Source of the DNA: JAUJOE01 sp038252945
Lineage (GTDB): Bacteria; Actinomycetota; Actinomycetes; Propionibacteriales; Nocardioidaceae
Direction of reading: 5' to 3'
Assembly (NCBI GenBank): GCA_038252945.1
Contig: JBBSHN010000004.1
Location: 1 to 64,000 of the forward strand
DNA: 64,000 bases
Both the position numbers and the translations under genes were made by a program. The notes under the pieces were generated by a model that ran no database searches, was not told where the DNA came from, and saw nothing but the letters and a program-made list of their open reading frames with translations. This document shows positions 27,437 to 39,068 of the stretch, piece by piece. Position 1 is the first letter of the stretch; each line of letters opens with the position of its first letter.

Positions 27437-28951
27437 TCAGTGCCCCGCCTCGGTTCCGGTGTTGAGGATGCGGATGTTGCGGAATAGAGCGGGTGGGCAG
27501 CCGTGGCTCACGGGGGCGACCTGTCCAGGTTGTGCCTTGCCGCAGTTGAAGGCGCCATGCAGCACCCACGTGTCGGCTCCGCCCACGGCGTCCATCGCCC
27601 CCCAGAAGTCCGTGGTCGTCGCCTGGTACGCCGCGTCGCGCACCTGACCGTGGATCTCACCGTCGCGGATCTCGAAGAAGCGCTGCCCTGTGAACTGGAA
27701 GTTGTAGCGCTGCATGTCAATGCTCCACGACTTGTCACCGACGACGTACAGGCCCCGGTCGACTCCGGAGACCAAGTCGTCTAGGGACACGTCGGTCGTC
27801 GCGGGCTGTAGCGAGACGTTCGCCATCCGTTGAATCGGGATGTGGCCGGGGGAGTCGGCGAATGCGCAGCCGTTGGATCGCCCGAGCTGCATCAGGGCCG
27901 CCATCCGGCGGTCAGTCTGATATCCGACCAGGACTCCGCTGTTGACGATGTCAAAGGACTGGGACTCCACACCGTCGTCGTCGTAGCCGACGGTCGCGAG
28001 CCCGTGCTCAGTGGTGCGGTCACCCACGACGTGCATGTGCTCAGAGCCATAGTGCAGCGAGCCCAGCTGATCGGGGGTGGCGAACGACGTACCCGCGTAG
28101 TTGGCCTCGTAGCCCAACGCCCGGTCGAGCTCGGTGGCGTGGCCGACACTTTCGTGAATCGTGAGCCACAGGTTGGACGGGTCGATGACGAGGTCGTAGG
28201 TGCCCGCCTCGACCGAGTGGGCTGCCAGCTTGGCCGCCAGATGGTCGGGCAGCTCCGCCAGCTCGGCGGCCCAGTCGTAGCGACCGTCGCCCAGGTACTC
28301 CCAGCCGCGGCCGACCGGTGGCGCGATCGTGCGCATGGAGTCGAAGATGCCGCGGCGACGGTCGACGCCGTAAGCCTCGAGCACCGGATGGAGCCGCACA
28401 CGCTGCTGCGTCGTCGTCGTTCCAGCGGAGTCGGAGTAGAACTTGTGCTCCCTGACCTGGTCGACAACGGCTGACACGTGCGCGACCGACGAGGCGGCCA
28501 GCAGGTCGTTGCTCCACTCACGGAGCAGGTCCACCTTGTCAGCGGTCGGGACGGTGAAGGGGTCGATGTCGTACGCCGACACCCAGGTGGCGTCGTCGTA
28601 CACGGGCTCGACGGCGAGCTCGATCCGTTCAGTGGTCATGGCTTTGGAGATCCGAGCGATGCCGACCGCTTGCTCTGTGGCCAGCACCACGTCGTCGGTG
28701 GTGAGGGAAACGCCGGCGGCGAAGCCCCAGGTGCCGTCGACGATGACACGCACCCCGAATCCGGTTTCGTCGTCCTCCGAGGCATCGATGAGTGTGCCGT
28801 CTCGCAGCGTCAGGCGCTGGCGGTGCAGCCGTTCGAGACGGAAGTCCGCATGCGTGGCGTGAAAGTCACGCGCCCGCTCCAGCGCGGTGTCGGCCAGCCG
28901 CCGGAGCGGAAGGTCGACGAAGTCGGCGTCGGGAGCCTGAGGAGGCGACAT
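27437..28951 (-). CDS. tldD: TldD zinc metalloprotease subunit
   Basis: A 504-residue TldD protein with the zinc motif HESVGHATELD (HExxxH) and downstream cysteine- and glycine-rich family segments such as NCGKAQPGQVAPVSHGCPPALFRN. It is the catalytic half of the TldD/TldE complex. ATG 28951 (MSPPQAPDADF) is chosen since the longer frame to 29188 runs over fdhD and is compositionally unlike protein. The ribosome binding site is weak. Both subunits are intact here, so the protease should be active; no peptide substrate gene is visible. Confidence 0.9.
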   Translation of the reverse strand: MSPPQAPDADFVDLPLRRLADTALERARDFHATHADFRLERLHRQRLTLRDGTLIDASEDDETGFGVRVIVDGTWGFAAGVSLTTDDVVLATEQAVGIARISKAMTTERIELAVEPVYDDATWVSAYDIDPFTVPTADKVDLLREWSNDLLAASSVAHVSAVVDQVREHKFYSDSAGTTTTQQRVRLHPVLEAYGVDRRRGIFDSMRTIAPPVGRGWEYLGDGRYDWAAELAELPDHLAAKLAAHSVEAGTYDLVIDPSNLWLTIHESVGHATELDRALGYEANYAGTSFATPDQLGSLHYGSEHMHVVGDRTTEHGLATVGYDDDGVESQSFDIVNSGVLVGYQTDRRMAALMQLGRSNGCAFADSPGHIPIQRMANVSLQPATTDVSLDDLVSGVDRGLYVVGDKSWSIDMQRYNFQFTGQRFFEIRDGEIHGQVRDAAYQATTTDFWGAMDAVGGADTWVLHGAFNCGKAQPGQVAPVSHGCPPALFRNIRILNTGTEAGH

Positions 28952-28971
28952 GGGGATGGAGCCTAACAACG

Positions 28972-29841
28972 TCAGGGCACGACCAGCGGCGCGCTGTGAC
29001 CGGTGATCCGCTCGGGCCTGGTGTACACGGTTGCGCGGCCCTGCCGCACGAATCCACAGATCGTGATACCGGCGCGCTGAGCCAGGTCGACGGCGAGACT
29101 CGATGCGCCGCCCACTGCTGCGACCACGCAGATTCGGCCAGCAACCGCTTTGCTGACAATGTCGAACCCGACCCGGCCGCTGACGCACAGCATGGCGGTC
29201 TCGTCGTAGCTCACCGAACCCAGCGTCCGCGCCCCCAAGACCTTGTCGACGGCGTTGTGGCGCCCCACGTCTTCCCGTACGACGACGAGGTCTCCGCCGG
29301 TGCGAAAGATCCCACCGGCGTGAGCGGCCCCCGTCCGGTCGAAAAGCGGCTGCACTGAGCGCATCTGCTGCAGCATGTCAGCGAGGGACGACTCGGAAAC
29401 GCAATGCTCAACACGGAGCGGCTCGGAAGCGGGCGAGAACACCTCGTCCAGACTCTGCGTGCCGCACACTCCACAGGCACTCGAGACCGCCGTCGAGCGA
29501 GCACCTGGCACCCGGGCAGGCGCTTGCCGGAGCGTGACGGTGACGACGTTGTACTGCTGCGCTGGCTTAAGAGCCTGGTCCAGGCAATAGGCAACGGTCG
29601 CTGGACGCTCGCCGAGCCGCAGGGCTCCCTCGCTGAGCAAGAAGCCGCAGGCCAGCTCGAAGTCGTGGCCCGGAGTTCGCATCACCACGGCCACCCCGAA
29701 CGGTGGCTGACCGGGCCAGGCCAGGCGCACTTCAAGCGGCTCCTCAGTCACGACCGTGTCAGGCGCGGTCACTGACACACCATCCCGGGTGCGCGTGACC
29801 GACCGTCGGCTGATGGTGCCAGGACGTTTTCGGTCGCTCAC
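28972..29841 (-). CDS. fdhD: Formate dehydrogenase accessory sulfurtransferase FdhD
   Basis: A 289-residue FdhD protein. The sulfur-carrying cysteines lie in SSACGVCGTQ, and FRTGGDLVVVREDVGRHNAVDKVLG is the family's most conserved stretch. FdhD moves sulfur from a cysteine desulfurase to the molybdenum cofactor of formate dehydrogenase. GTG 29841 gives the family start before TEEPLEVRLAW; in-frame ATG 29883 is an alternative. No formate dehydrogenase genes occur in the window. Confidence 0.93.
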   Translation of the reverse strand: MSDRKRPGTISRRSVTRTRDGVSVTAPDTVVTEEPLEVRLAWPGQPPFGVAVVMRTPGHDFELACGFLLSEGALRLGERPATVAYCLDQALKPAQQYNVVTVTLRQAPARVPGARSTAVSSACGVCGTQSLDEVFSPASEPLRVEHCVSESSLADMLQQMRSVQPLFDRTGAAHAGGIFRTGGDLVVVREDVGRHNAVDKVLGARTLGSVSYDETAMLCVSGRVGFDIVSKAVAGRICVVAAVGGASSLAVDLAQRAGITICGFVRQGRATVYTRPERITGHSAPLVVP

Positions 29842-29886
29842 TGACGCGCTTTCGTTGTCACCAGGGCAGGATAAGTTGAGCATGCG

Positions 29887-30585
29887 ATGAACCTCCATCC
29901 GCGCACTGGGCTTGCCCGCCCAGTCGAGCTCCCGCCACCCGAGCAGTCGCCACCATCGCCACTGCCGGGACTGATGCTCGCCGGAATGCTTGGGGGAGCG
30001 TTTGCGGCGCTCACGTGGTTCCTCGCTGGTCCTCTGAACGGGTCGTGGATCGACCGAGTGCTCAACCGCAAGCACGACATCACCGGCTACATGCCACTTC
30101 TGCACGTGCTTGACCGCGTCGGCCAGCGGGCCGTCTGCTTGCCGGTGCTCGCCATTGTCACTCTCTGGGTGGCGTGGCGGCACCGGTCAGCGCGTCCCGT
30201 GTTGCTCTCGGTGTGCGCGGTGCTGGCCGTCAACCTCTTGGTCCTGGTTCTGAAAATCTGGTTAGGGCGCGGCGCTCCGCTTGCACACCGCCCCGCGTTC
30301 TTCATCAACGGTGAGATGTACCCGAGTGGGCACACCAGCAACATCATCGCTGTCTTCGGCACGGCGGTGCATCTGTTGTCCCGGTACGGCGACATCACCA
30401 ATACGGTCCGCAAGGTGCTCTACGCGCTGGTCGCGTTGCTCGCTCTGCTCATGACCTCGACGTCTCTGCTGTTGCGGTGGCACTGGTTCACCGATCTGAT
30501 TGCGGGCTTCCTGATCGGCGGGCTCGTGCTGGCCACCACTGTTGCGTTCGACAACGCCACGCCGTTCGAGTCACCTCGCCGTAGC

Positions 30586-30615
<30 letters not shown>
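29887..30615 (+). CDS. PAP2-family membrane phosphatase
   Basis: A 242-residue protein with about six membrane helices. The three PAP2 motifs appear as LKIWLGRGAP, YPSGHTSNI and LLLRWHWFTDLIAG, giving the catalytic histidines. It would dephosphorylate a lipid phosphate such as phosphatidic acid, phosphatidylglycerol phosphate or undecaprenyl pyrophosphate at the outer membrane face. The start diverges from fdhD; the end overlaps the convergent pepN gene by 30 bases. Confidence 0.88.
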
Positions 30616-33060
<2,445 letters not shown>

Positions 33061-33160
33061 GCCGGCGAGCCTAGTGTGGTCGTCGCCCGGGAAGGACCGC
33101 GTGTTCCTGCCGGGCGGAGGAGCGGGGGTGGAACTCGGACGGGGGGATTTGCGTCCGCAC

Positions 33161-33181
33161 CATTATGATGTCATTATGATG
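33161..33181. promoter_or_regulatory. AT-rich direct repeat upstream of the ABC exporter
   Basis: CATTATGATG occurs at 33161-33170 and again at 33172-33181, one base apart, so the two lie on the same DNA face at an 11-base period. The block is strikingly AT-rich against its GC-rich surroundings and lies 36 bases before the exporter start. It may be an operator or the promoter. Confidence 0.5.
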
Positions 33182-33216
33182 CGCATGGACGTCACGATAC
33201 ACGAGGAAAGCGTTCG

Positions 33217-34242
33217 ATGTCGTCGGCGGCCGACCCTAGGGTTGCAGACGTGAACGGAGCGTATGCCGTCGAGGCCGACCGCTTGACCAAGCGGTTTGGC
33301 AATACGTTGGCAGTCGACGACGTCAGTTTCGCCGTGCCCCAAGGGTCCGTCGTGGGGTTGCTCGGTCCCAACGGTGCGGGAAAGACCACCACAGTCCGGA
33401 TGCTCACGACGCTGAGCGTCCCGACGTCAGGAACCGGACGCGTCGCCGGACACGACGTGCGCAAGGAGCCCGACGCGGTGCGCCGCAGCATGGGCCTGAC
33501 CGGTCAGGTTGCCACGGTCGACGAGCTTTTGACCGGGCGAGAGAACATCCGCCTCATCGGTCGGCTGTACGGGCTGCCGTTGAGCTATCTGCGTACAGCA
33601 GCGGATCGACTGCTCGAGCAGTTCTCGCTCTCCGACGCCGCCGACCGGATCGCCAAGACGTACTCCGGCGGGATGCGCCGGCGGCTCGATTTGGCGGTGA
33701 GTCTCGTAGCCGCACCACCCGTGCTCTTTCTCGACGAGCCCACGACCGGTCTTGACCCTCGCAGTCGGGCTGATCTGTGGTTGCTCCTGCAGGACCTCGT
33801 ACGCAACGGCACGACGCTGCTCCTCACCACCCAGTATCTGGAGGAGGCCGACACCCTGGCCGATCAGATCGTCGTGATCGACTCCGGGCGTGTGATCGCC
33901 TCCGGCACCCCGAGTGAACTCAAGGAGAAGGCAGGCGCGGCTCGCGTGGTCGTCACGGTCTCCAACGCTTCCGACATCGACGGGGCCGGCGCCATTTTGC
34001 GTCGATTCAGCTCGGAGGTGCAGGTGGACGAGGCAACGCGCCGTCTCACCGCGGCCGCCGGATTGAATGAGATGACGCAGATCGCGCAAGTGTTCGCCGA
34101 CAGCAGAATCGACGTCGACGATCTGGGGCTGAAGCGCCCGAGCTTGGACGACGTGTTCTTGCACCTCACCGGCCATCCAGCAGAAGAGCAGACCGACGAA
34201 TCAGCAGCGGGGGAGCGCGAAGTCGTGGAGGCGCTGCGATGA
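33217..34242 (+). CDS. ABC transporter ATP-binding protein, DrrA type
   Basis: A 341-residue nucleotide-binding protein: Walker A GPNGAGKTTTVRML, Q-loop region GQVATVDELLTGRENI, signature TYSGGMRRRLDLA and Walker B VLFLDEPTTGLD. The C-terminal 90 residues (KRPSLDDVFLHLTGHPAEE) are the DrrA extension that contacts the membrane partner. It should power export of a lipophilic compound or lipid. GAGGAAA lies eight bases before ATG 33217. It overlaps the permease gene by ATGA. Confidence 0.92.
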   Translation: MSSAADPRVADVNGAYAVEADRLTKRFGNTLAVDDVSFAVPQGSVVGLLGPNGAGKTTTVRMLTTLSVPTSGTGRVAGHDVRKEPDAVRRSMGLTGQVATVDELLTGRENIRLIGRLYGLPLSYLRTAADRLLEQFSLSDAADRIAKTYSGGMRRRLDLAVSLVAAPPVLFLDEPTTGLDPRSRADLWLLLQDLVRNGTTLLLTTQYLEEADTLADQIVVIDSGRVIASGTPSELKEKAGAARVVVTVSNASDIDGAGAILRRFSSEVQVDEATRRLTAAAGLNEMTQIAQVFADSRIDVDDLGLKRPSLDDVFLHLTGHPAEEQTDESAAGEREVVEALR

Positions 34243-35069
34243 CTGCGCTGAGCAGCTACGAGGTTCCGCCGCTGGAGCGCCGGTCCTTGCTGCAGCACTC
34301 ACTCACCGTCGTTTGGCGCAATCTCCTGCACATCCGGCGGATGCCGGAGATGCTGCTGGACGTCACCATTCAGCCGATCATGTTCGTGCTGCTCTTCGCT
34401 TATGTCTTCGGTGGGGCAATTCACGTAGACGGTGCTTCGTACCGGGAATTTCTGCTCCCCGGAATCATGGCGCAGACCATGGTGTTCTCAGCGGCGGTCG
34501 TGGCGATAGGGCTGACCAACGATCTGGAGAAGGGCATCGTCGATCGGTTCAAATCACTGCCAATGTCGCGCTGGGCGGTATTGATCGGGCGCAGCGTGTC
34601 GAGCCTCATCCACTCCAGCATCGGCATCGTCGTCATGGCTCTCACCGGCCTTGCCGTCGGTTGGCGGATTCGCAACGGAGTGATCGACGCTGTCGCAGCG
34701 TTTGCGCTGCTGGTGTTGTTCGGCTTTGCGATGATCTGGCTCGGAATCTGGGTCGGATCGCTCATGCGGTCGGTCGAAGCGGTCCAGGGCTTGGTGTTCA
34801 CGGTGATGTTTCCGCTCACCTTCGTCGCGAACACCTTCGTGCCCACGGACAACATGCCGACCTGGCTGAGGGGCATCGCCGAGTGGAATCCCGTCTCCGC
34901 ACTCACCGGCAGCTGCCGCGAGCTGTGGGGCAACGGACCGGTCGCGCCACCGGGTTCGTCGTGGCCGCTTCTGCATCCAGAGGTGGCCACGGTCGCCTGG
35001 TCGGTCTTGCTTACGGTGGTCTTCGCGCCGTTGGCCATGACCGCATTCCGTCGGCGTTCCGAGGACTGA
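34239..35069 (+). CDS. ABC-2 type permease, DrrB type
   Basis: A 276-residue membrane protein with six predicted helices and the ABC-2 features EMLLDVTIQPIMFVLLFAYVFGGAI and GIVDRFKSLPMSRWAVL. A late segment TVMFPLTFVANTFVPTDNMPTWL matches DrrB-like exporters of antibiotics or lipids. The overlap with the ATPase gene shows one operon. The exported substrate is unknown; nothing nearby makes an obvious antibiotic. Confidence 0.9.
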   Translation: MTALSSYEVPPLERRSLLQHSLTVVWRNLLHIRRMPEMLLDVTIQPIMFVLLFAYVFGGAIHVDGASYREFLLPGIMAQTMVFSAAVVAIGLTNDLEKGIVDRFKSLPMSRWAVLIGRSVSSLIHSSIGIVVMALTGLAVGWRIRNGVIDAVAAFALLVLFGFAMIWLGIWVGSLMRSVEAVQGLVFTVMFPLTFVANTFVPTDNMPTWLRGIAEWNPVSALTGSCRELWGNGPVAPPGSSWPLLHPEVATVAWSVLLTVVFAPLAMTAFRRRSED

Positions 35070-35113
35070 AATGATCGTGGCAAGACCCGGACACACCAGC
35101 AGAGGAGCTCGTC

Positions 35114-35680
35114 GTGACAACGCTGTCAGGTCGACCCAACACCGCTTTGATGGTAATCGACGTTCAGAACCGCGTCGTCGCCGATGCACACCAGCGTGAC
35201 GCAGTTGTCGCCAACATCGGCACGCTCGTCGACAAGGCTCGTGAAGAGAGTGTCCCGATCGTCTGGGTCCAACACAACGATGAGAACCTGGAGAAGGGGA
35301 GTGCCGCCTGGGAGTACGTGCCTGAGCTCATCCGCCAGGAGACTGAACCGCTAGTGCACAAGTCGTTCGGTGACTCCTTCGAGGGCACCGAGTTAGAGGA
35401 CGTGCTGGCCAAGGGTGGAATCGGACGTCTGCTTGTGGCCGGGGCGCAGACGGATGAATGCGTCAGGTCCACGATTCATGGCGCTTTTACACGCGGCTAC
35501 GACGTGACGCTCGTCGGTGACGCACACACGACGGAGGATCAGACTGAGTGGGGTGCTCCGCCGCCTGACAAGGTTATTGCACACACAAACCTCTACTGGC
35601 AGTACCAGGAGGCGCCCGGCCGCACGGCTGGCGTCACCGAGACCAAGGACGTGACATTTCAGGTCAGTGAGAAGGGGTAG
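35114..35680 (+). CDS. Isochorismatase-like cysteine hydrolase
   Basis: A 188-residue alpha/beta hydrolase of the isochorismatase superfamily: ALMVIDVQNRVV carries the catalytic Asp, LVHKSFGDSFEGT the Lys, and GAQTDECVRSTIHGA the Cys nucleophile in the cis-peptide loop. Members cleave amides such as nicotinamide or N-carbamoyl compounds. GTG 35114 has AGGAGC upstream. It stands 45 bases after the exporter, so may share its transcript. Confidence 0.88.
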   Translation: MTTLSGRPNTALMVIDVQNRVVADAHQRDAVVANIGTLVDKAREESVPIVWVQHNDENLEKGSAAWEYVPELIRQETEPLVHKSFGDSFEGTELEDVLAKGGIGRLLVAGAQTDECVRSTIHGAFTRGYDVTLVGDAHTTEDQTEWGAPPPDKVIAHTNLYWQYQEAPGRTAGVTETKDVTFQVSEKG

Positions 35681-35805
35681 GAGAGGCAGCACTTGACATA
35701 ATGTCGCTTATCGGCGTTCGAACCCTGCGGAGGCATAGCTGCTGGCCGCCGTTGCAGTCCGTCGGTGAGGATCCTCCCGGCGGGATGGCAAGCCACGCAC
35801 ATCTC

Positions 35806-36612
35806 CTAGCCGAGGTTTCTGTAGACCAAGGCTGCAAAGCTGCGCTGTCCGCGTCGGTTTGGGTGGTAGGACTCCTCAAGCGGCCAGGACAGGCCGTTGA
35901 CCCATTCATGAGCAGCGCAGATGGCATGTCGAGCGAACGCCGAGCGTGGGTCAGCGAAGTCGAAGCCCGCGGCCGTGGAACGAGCGCCGCTCACCTGATC
36001 GAGAAGGTCGGCGGTGGCGTTCAATCGGCGCTCCTCCCCTGGGCTGAACCAAGTTCCCGCGTTGCAGTCCTCACCGTTGAAGAGCCGCGGGTAACCCACG
36101 ACGACCACGTGCGCGTCAGAAGCATGCCTGCGGACAGCCGCGTAGAGCCGATCGAGTCGCTTCGGCAAAGTCGTGCTGATATACCGTTTCGCGGCTTTGA
36201 TCGCGGCGTAGCACTTTTTGGTCGACCGCGGCTCAGCGCAGGCCAGCATGACCGAGCCAAAGCCCGCATCGTTACCCCCGACGGTGAGGGTCACGTCAGT
36301 CGTCTCGGCAGCGAGCCGGGGAACCTGGTCGTGCAGAACGCGATCGACGGTCGCGCCGGCACATGCGGCAAACGAGAGGCTCGCACCCAACCGATGGGCA
36401 TCCCGGACCGGATAGGCGTACGGCGAGCGCTTACACGTTCCGGACGCCGGAAAGTATGCCCGAGTGCCCACGCCGGACGCGTAGGAGTCGCCCAAGGCAA
36501 CCAGCTGACGGCTGCTCGCTTCGGCGGCTCGCGGGACAAGCGCGACCACCGCCGTGACCATAACGAGCGAGCCGAGCAGCGAAAGTGTGCGCCTACAGCC
36601 GGCTGTACTCAT
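35806..36612 (-). CDS. Secreted SGNH/GDSL hydrolase
   Basis: A 268-residue exported lipase/esterase: signal peptide to about residue 32 (LGSLVMVTAVVALVPRAAEA), block I LVALGDSYASGVG with the catalytic Ser, block III TLTVGGNDAGFG, and block V near ESYHPNRRGQRSF with the His. Six cysteines suit three disulfides as in actinomycete SGNH lipases. AGGAGGAC precedes ATG 36612. It diverges from the HTH-MurA gene; the two share a 170-base control region. Confidence 0.88.
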   Translation of the reverse strand: MSTAGCRRTLSLLGSLVMVTAVVALVPRAAEASSRQLVALGDSYASGVGTRAYFPASGTCKRSPYAYPVRDAHRLGASLSFAACAGATVDRVLHDQVPRLAAETTDVTLTVGGNDAGFGSVMLACAEPRSTKKCYAAIKAAKRYISTTLPKRLDRLYAAVRRHASDAHVVVVGYPRLFNGEDCNAGTWFSPGEERRLNATADLLDQVSGARSTAAGFDFADPRSAFARHAICAAHEWVNGLSWPLEESYHPNRRGQRSFAALVYRNLG

Positions 36613-36747
36613 GGATGTCCTCCTGGTGTGGCGAACTCAGTGAAGCCTCCCGTCTGTTCCCCTTCCCTGCGGCCTGCTGGCATTATTTGTGGGCGCCGTT
36701 TTCGAGCTGACAACAATGTGGAAACCGCGTCGCGTGTCGCCATTCGC

Positions 36748-36769
36748 CGTATCTCAAATATGAGATACG
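36748..36769. promoter_or_regulatory. Perfect palindrome before the HTH-MurA gene
   Basis: CGTATCTCA (36748-36756) and TGAGATACG (36761-36769) are perfect 9-base inverted arms around AATA. The site is 16 bases before ATG 36786, a gene whose product begins with a Cro/XRE DNA-binding domain, so autoregulation is the simple reading. A dimeric XRE protein fits a 22-base palindrome. Confidence 0.7.
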
Positions 36770-36785
36770 CTCGCTGGCCGTGGTG

Positions 36786-38315
36786 ATGAGCGACAACTAT
36801 CTCAGCCGGATCGGTAACCTCATCAGGGACGCCCGAACCCACCGGGGATACACCCAGGCGCAGCTGGCCGATCTTCTCGGTACCAGCCAGAGCGCCATCA
36901 ATCGCATCGAACGGGGACATCAGAACCTGACCCTCGACATGCTGGCGCGCATCGGTGAGGCGCTGGACTCCGAGCTCGTCTCACTCGGCAATTTCGGACC
37001 CACTCATCTGCGTGTAGTCGGGGAGACCACGCTGTCGGGCTCGATCGACGTCAAGACCAGCAAGAACGCCGGAGTTGCGCTGCTCTGCGCCTCCTTGCTC
37101 AACCGCGGACGTACGACGCTGCGCAAGGTGGCACGCATCGAGGAGGTCAACCGCATCCTCGAAGTGCTCAACAGCATCGGCGTGAAGTCGACGTGGCTGA
37201 ACGCCGACAACGATCTGGAGCTCATCGCCCCCGATGTGCTCGACCTCTCCGCCATCGACGCTGCGGCCGCTCGGCGTACCCGCAGCGTCATCATGTTCTT
37301 GGGTCCGCTGCTGCACGCCGAGGGAACGTTCTCGCTTCCATACGCGGGAGGGTGCGATCTCGGCACTCGCACCGTCGAGCCACATCTGTCAGCGCTCCGG
37401 CACTTCGGGCTCGAGGTCCGTGCCACCGAGGGGCAGTACCGCACCACAGTCACTCCTGGTGCCGGACCGAACCGTCCCATCGTGCTGACCGAGCGAGGCG
37501 ACACCGTCACTGAGAACGTGCTGCTGGCCGCCGCGCGTCACGACGGAGTCACCATCATCCGCAACGCGAGCCCCAACTACATGGTGCAGGACTTGTGCTT
37601 CTTCCTCACCAAACTCGGTGTACGCATCGACGGCGTTGGTACGACGACGCTCGTCGTTCGGGGCGTCAGGGACATCAACGTCGACGTTGATTACGCACCG
37701 TCAGAAGACCCGATCGAGGCAATGAGCCTGCTCGCCGCTGCCATCGTCACCTCGTCGAACATCACCATTCGCCGGGTACCGATCGAGTTCCTCGAGATCG
37801 AGCTGGCGCTGCTTGAGGAGATGGGTTTCTCGTACGACCTCAGTCCGGAATATCTCGCCGGAAACGGGCACACCCGACTTGTTGACCTCACGACGTACCC
37901 CTCGCACCTTCACGCGCCGATCGACAAGATTCACCCGATGCCATTCCCGGGGCTGAACATCGACAACGTGCCCTTCTTTGCGGTCATCGCCGCGACCGCG
38001 CATGGGCAGACGATGATTCACGACTGGGTGTATGAGAACCGGGCCATCTACCTCACCGAACTCACCAAGCTCGGTGCGTCGGTCACGCTGCTGGATCCCC
38101 ATCGAGTGCTGGTCGAGGGCCCAACCCGGTGGTCGGCCGCGGAGCTAATGTGCCCACCGGCACTGCGGCCGGCTGTGGTGTTGCTGCTCGCCATGCTCGC
38201 CGCCAAAGGCACATCGGTCCTCCGGAACGTCTACGTCATCCACCGGGGCTATGAGGACCTCGCCGAGCGGCTCAACGCGCTAGGCGCCCAGATCGAGACC
38301 TTCCGAGACAGCTGA
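36786..38315 (+). CDS. XRE-type HTH fused to UDP-GlcNAc 1-carboxyvinyltransferase (MurA-like)
   Basis: Residues 5-65 are a Cro/C1 HTH (LIRDARTHRGYTQAQLADLL, TSQSAINRIERGH). Residues 70-509 form an EPSP-synthase fold of MurA type: KTSKNAG holds the Lys-Asn pair that contacts substrate (K93-N94) and AGGCDLGTR keeps the cysteine (C190) that binds phosphoenolpyruvate and reacts with fosfomycin. MurA starts peptidoglycan synthesis by adding enolpyruvate to UDP-GlcNAc. The DNA-binding domain and nearby palindrome suggest an enzyme that also senses substrate and controls its own gene. GTG codons at 36780 and 36783 are alternative starts. Whether it replaces or supplements the housekeeping MurA cannot be told here. 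Confidence 0.88.
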   Translation: MSDNYLSRIGNLIRDARTHRGYTQAQLADLLGTSQSAINRIERGHQNLTLDMLARIGEALDSELVSLGNFGPTHLRVVGETTLSGSIDVKTSKNAGVALLCASLLNRGRTTLRKVARIEEVNRILEVLNSIGVKSTWLNADNDLELIAPDVLDLSAIDAAAARRTRSVIMFLGPLLHAEGTFSLPYAGGCDLGTRTVEPHLSALRHFGLEVRATEGQYRTTVTPGAGPNRPIVLTERGDTVTENVLLAAARHDGVTIIRNASPNYMVQDLCFFLTKLGVRIDGVGTTTLVVRGVRDINVDVDYAPSEDPIEAMSLLAAAIVTSSNITIRRVPIEFLEIELALLEEMGFSYDLSPEYLAGNGHTRLVDLTTYPSHLHAPIDKIHPMPFPGLNIDNVPFFAVIAATAHGQTMIHDWVYENRAIYLTELTKLGASVTLLDPHRVLVEGPTRWSAAELMCPPALRPAVVLLLAMLAAKGTSVLRNVYVIHRGYEDLAERLNALGAQIETFRDS

Positions 38316-38321
38316 CCTCGT

Positions 38322-38969
38322 TCAAGGCGTCCGGTTTCCGAGCGAGCCGATGAGGGTGGCTCCCCCGTCAGCAAGCCGATACGACATGCCCACGACTGCA
38401 CAGGAACCGGCGTTGACCGCGGCTGCGAGAACTTCGGACTGCTCCTGCAGCTGAGCCACTGTCTGCTCGACGTGCACCTTCGCGAAACCGTCGACGTCAC
38501 CGATGCCCCGAGCCCTTGCTCGCTCGATGCTCGGGGTGACGGCCTTCACGACAGTGGCAACGAATCCCGACGGCTGGGCGCGACCGGTTGCGGCGTCGAG
38601 AGCAGTCGCCACAGCCCCGCAGGAGCTGTGGCCGAGCACCACGACGAGTGGAGTCCGCAAAACCGTGACCGCGTATTCGATACTGCCGAGAACCTCTGCT
38701 CCCACCGTGTGTCCGACCGTCCGTACGACGAACAGGTCCCCAAGGCCTTGGTCGAAGATGATCTCCGCGGCCAGCCGAGAGTCTGAGCATCCAAATATCA
38801 CGGCAAACGGAGACTGCGCGTCCGCCAACGCCGCCCGATGCGCCGCGTCCTGGTTGGGATGAAGCGCAGCGCCGCCGACAAATCTCTCGTTGCCATGACG
38901 GAGCGCGGTAAGCGCCGCTCCAGGTGTGGTCGGCCGCTCAGACAGCCGCGTAGTCACCTTGGCGGCCAC
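38322..38969 (-). CDS. Beta-class carbonic anhydrase
   Basis: A 215-residue enzyme with the zinc ligands and catalytic dyad of beta carbonic anhydrases: FGCSDSRLAAE (Cys, Asp-Arg) and LGHSSCGAV (His and Cys). It interconverts CO2 and bicarbonate. The gene converges on the HTH-MurA gene with only six bases between stops and diverges from rbpA. Confidence 0.94.
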   Translation of the reverse strand: MAAKVTTRLSERPTTPGAALTALRHGNERFVGGAALHPNQDAAHRAALADAQSPFAVIFGCSDSRLAAEIIFDQGLGDLFVVRTVGHTVGAEVLGSIEYAVTVLRTPLVVVLGHSSCGAVATALDAATGRAQPSGFVATVVKAVTPSIERARARGIGDVDGFAKVHVEQTVAQLQEQSEVLAAAVNAGSCAVVGMSYRLADGGATLIGSLGNRTP

Positions 38970-39068
38970 GTTGGGCAGGTACGACTTTTTGCCATGTTCG
39001 TCACCTCGATGGCCTCCATTCGTCTTAGCGCCATCATCGGCGCGTCTCAGTGTCAGTTCAGGTGCTCT

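Noticed and set aside
35716..35725. GTTCGAACCC, resembling a tRNA T-loop
   Set aside because: Flanking bases do not form a T-stem or acceptor stem on either strand, and no anticodon arm lies nearby. At most an att-like remnant; nothing supports integration.
35701..36786. 361-codon plus-strand frame opposite the SGNH hydrolase
   Set aside because: The minus strand encodes a full secreted hydrolase with signal peptide, GDSY and GGND motifs and a strong ribosome binding site.
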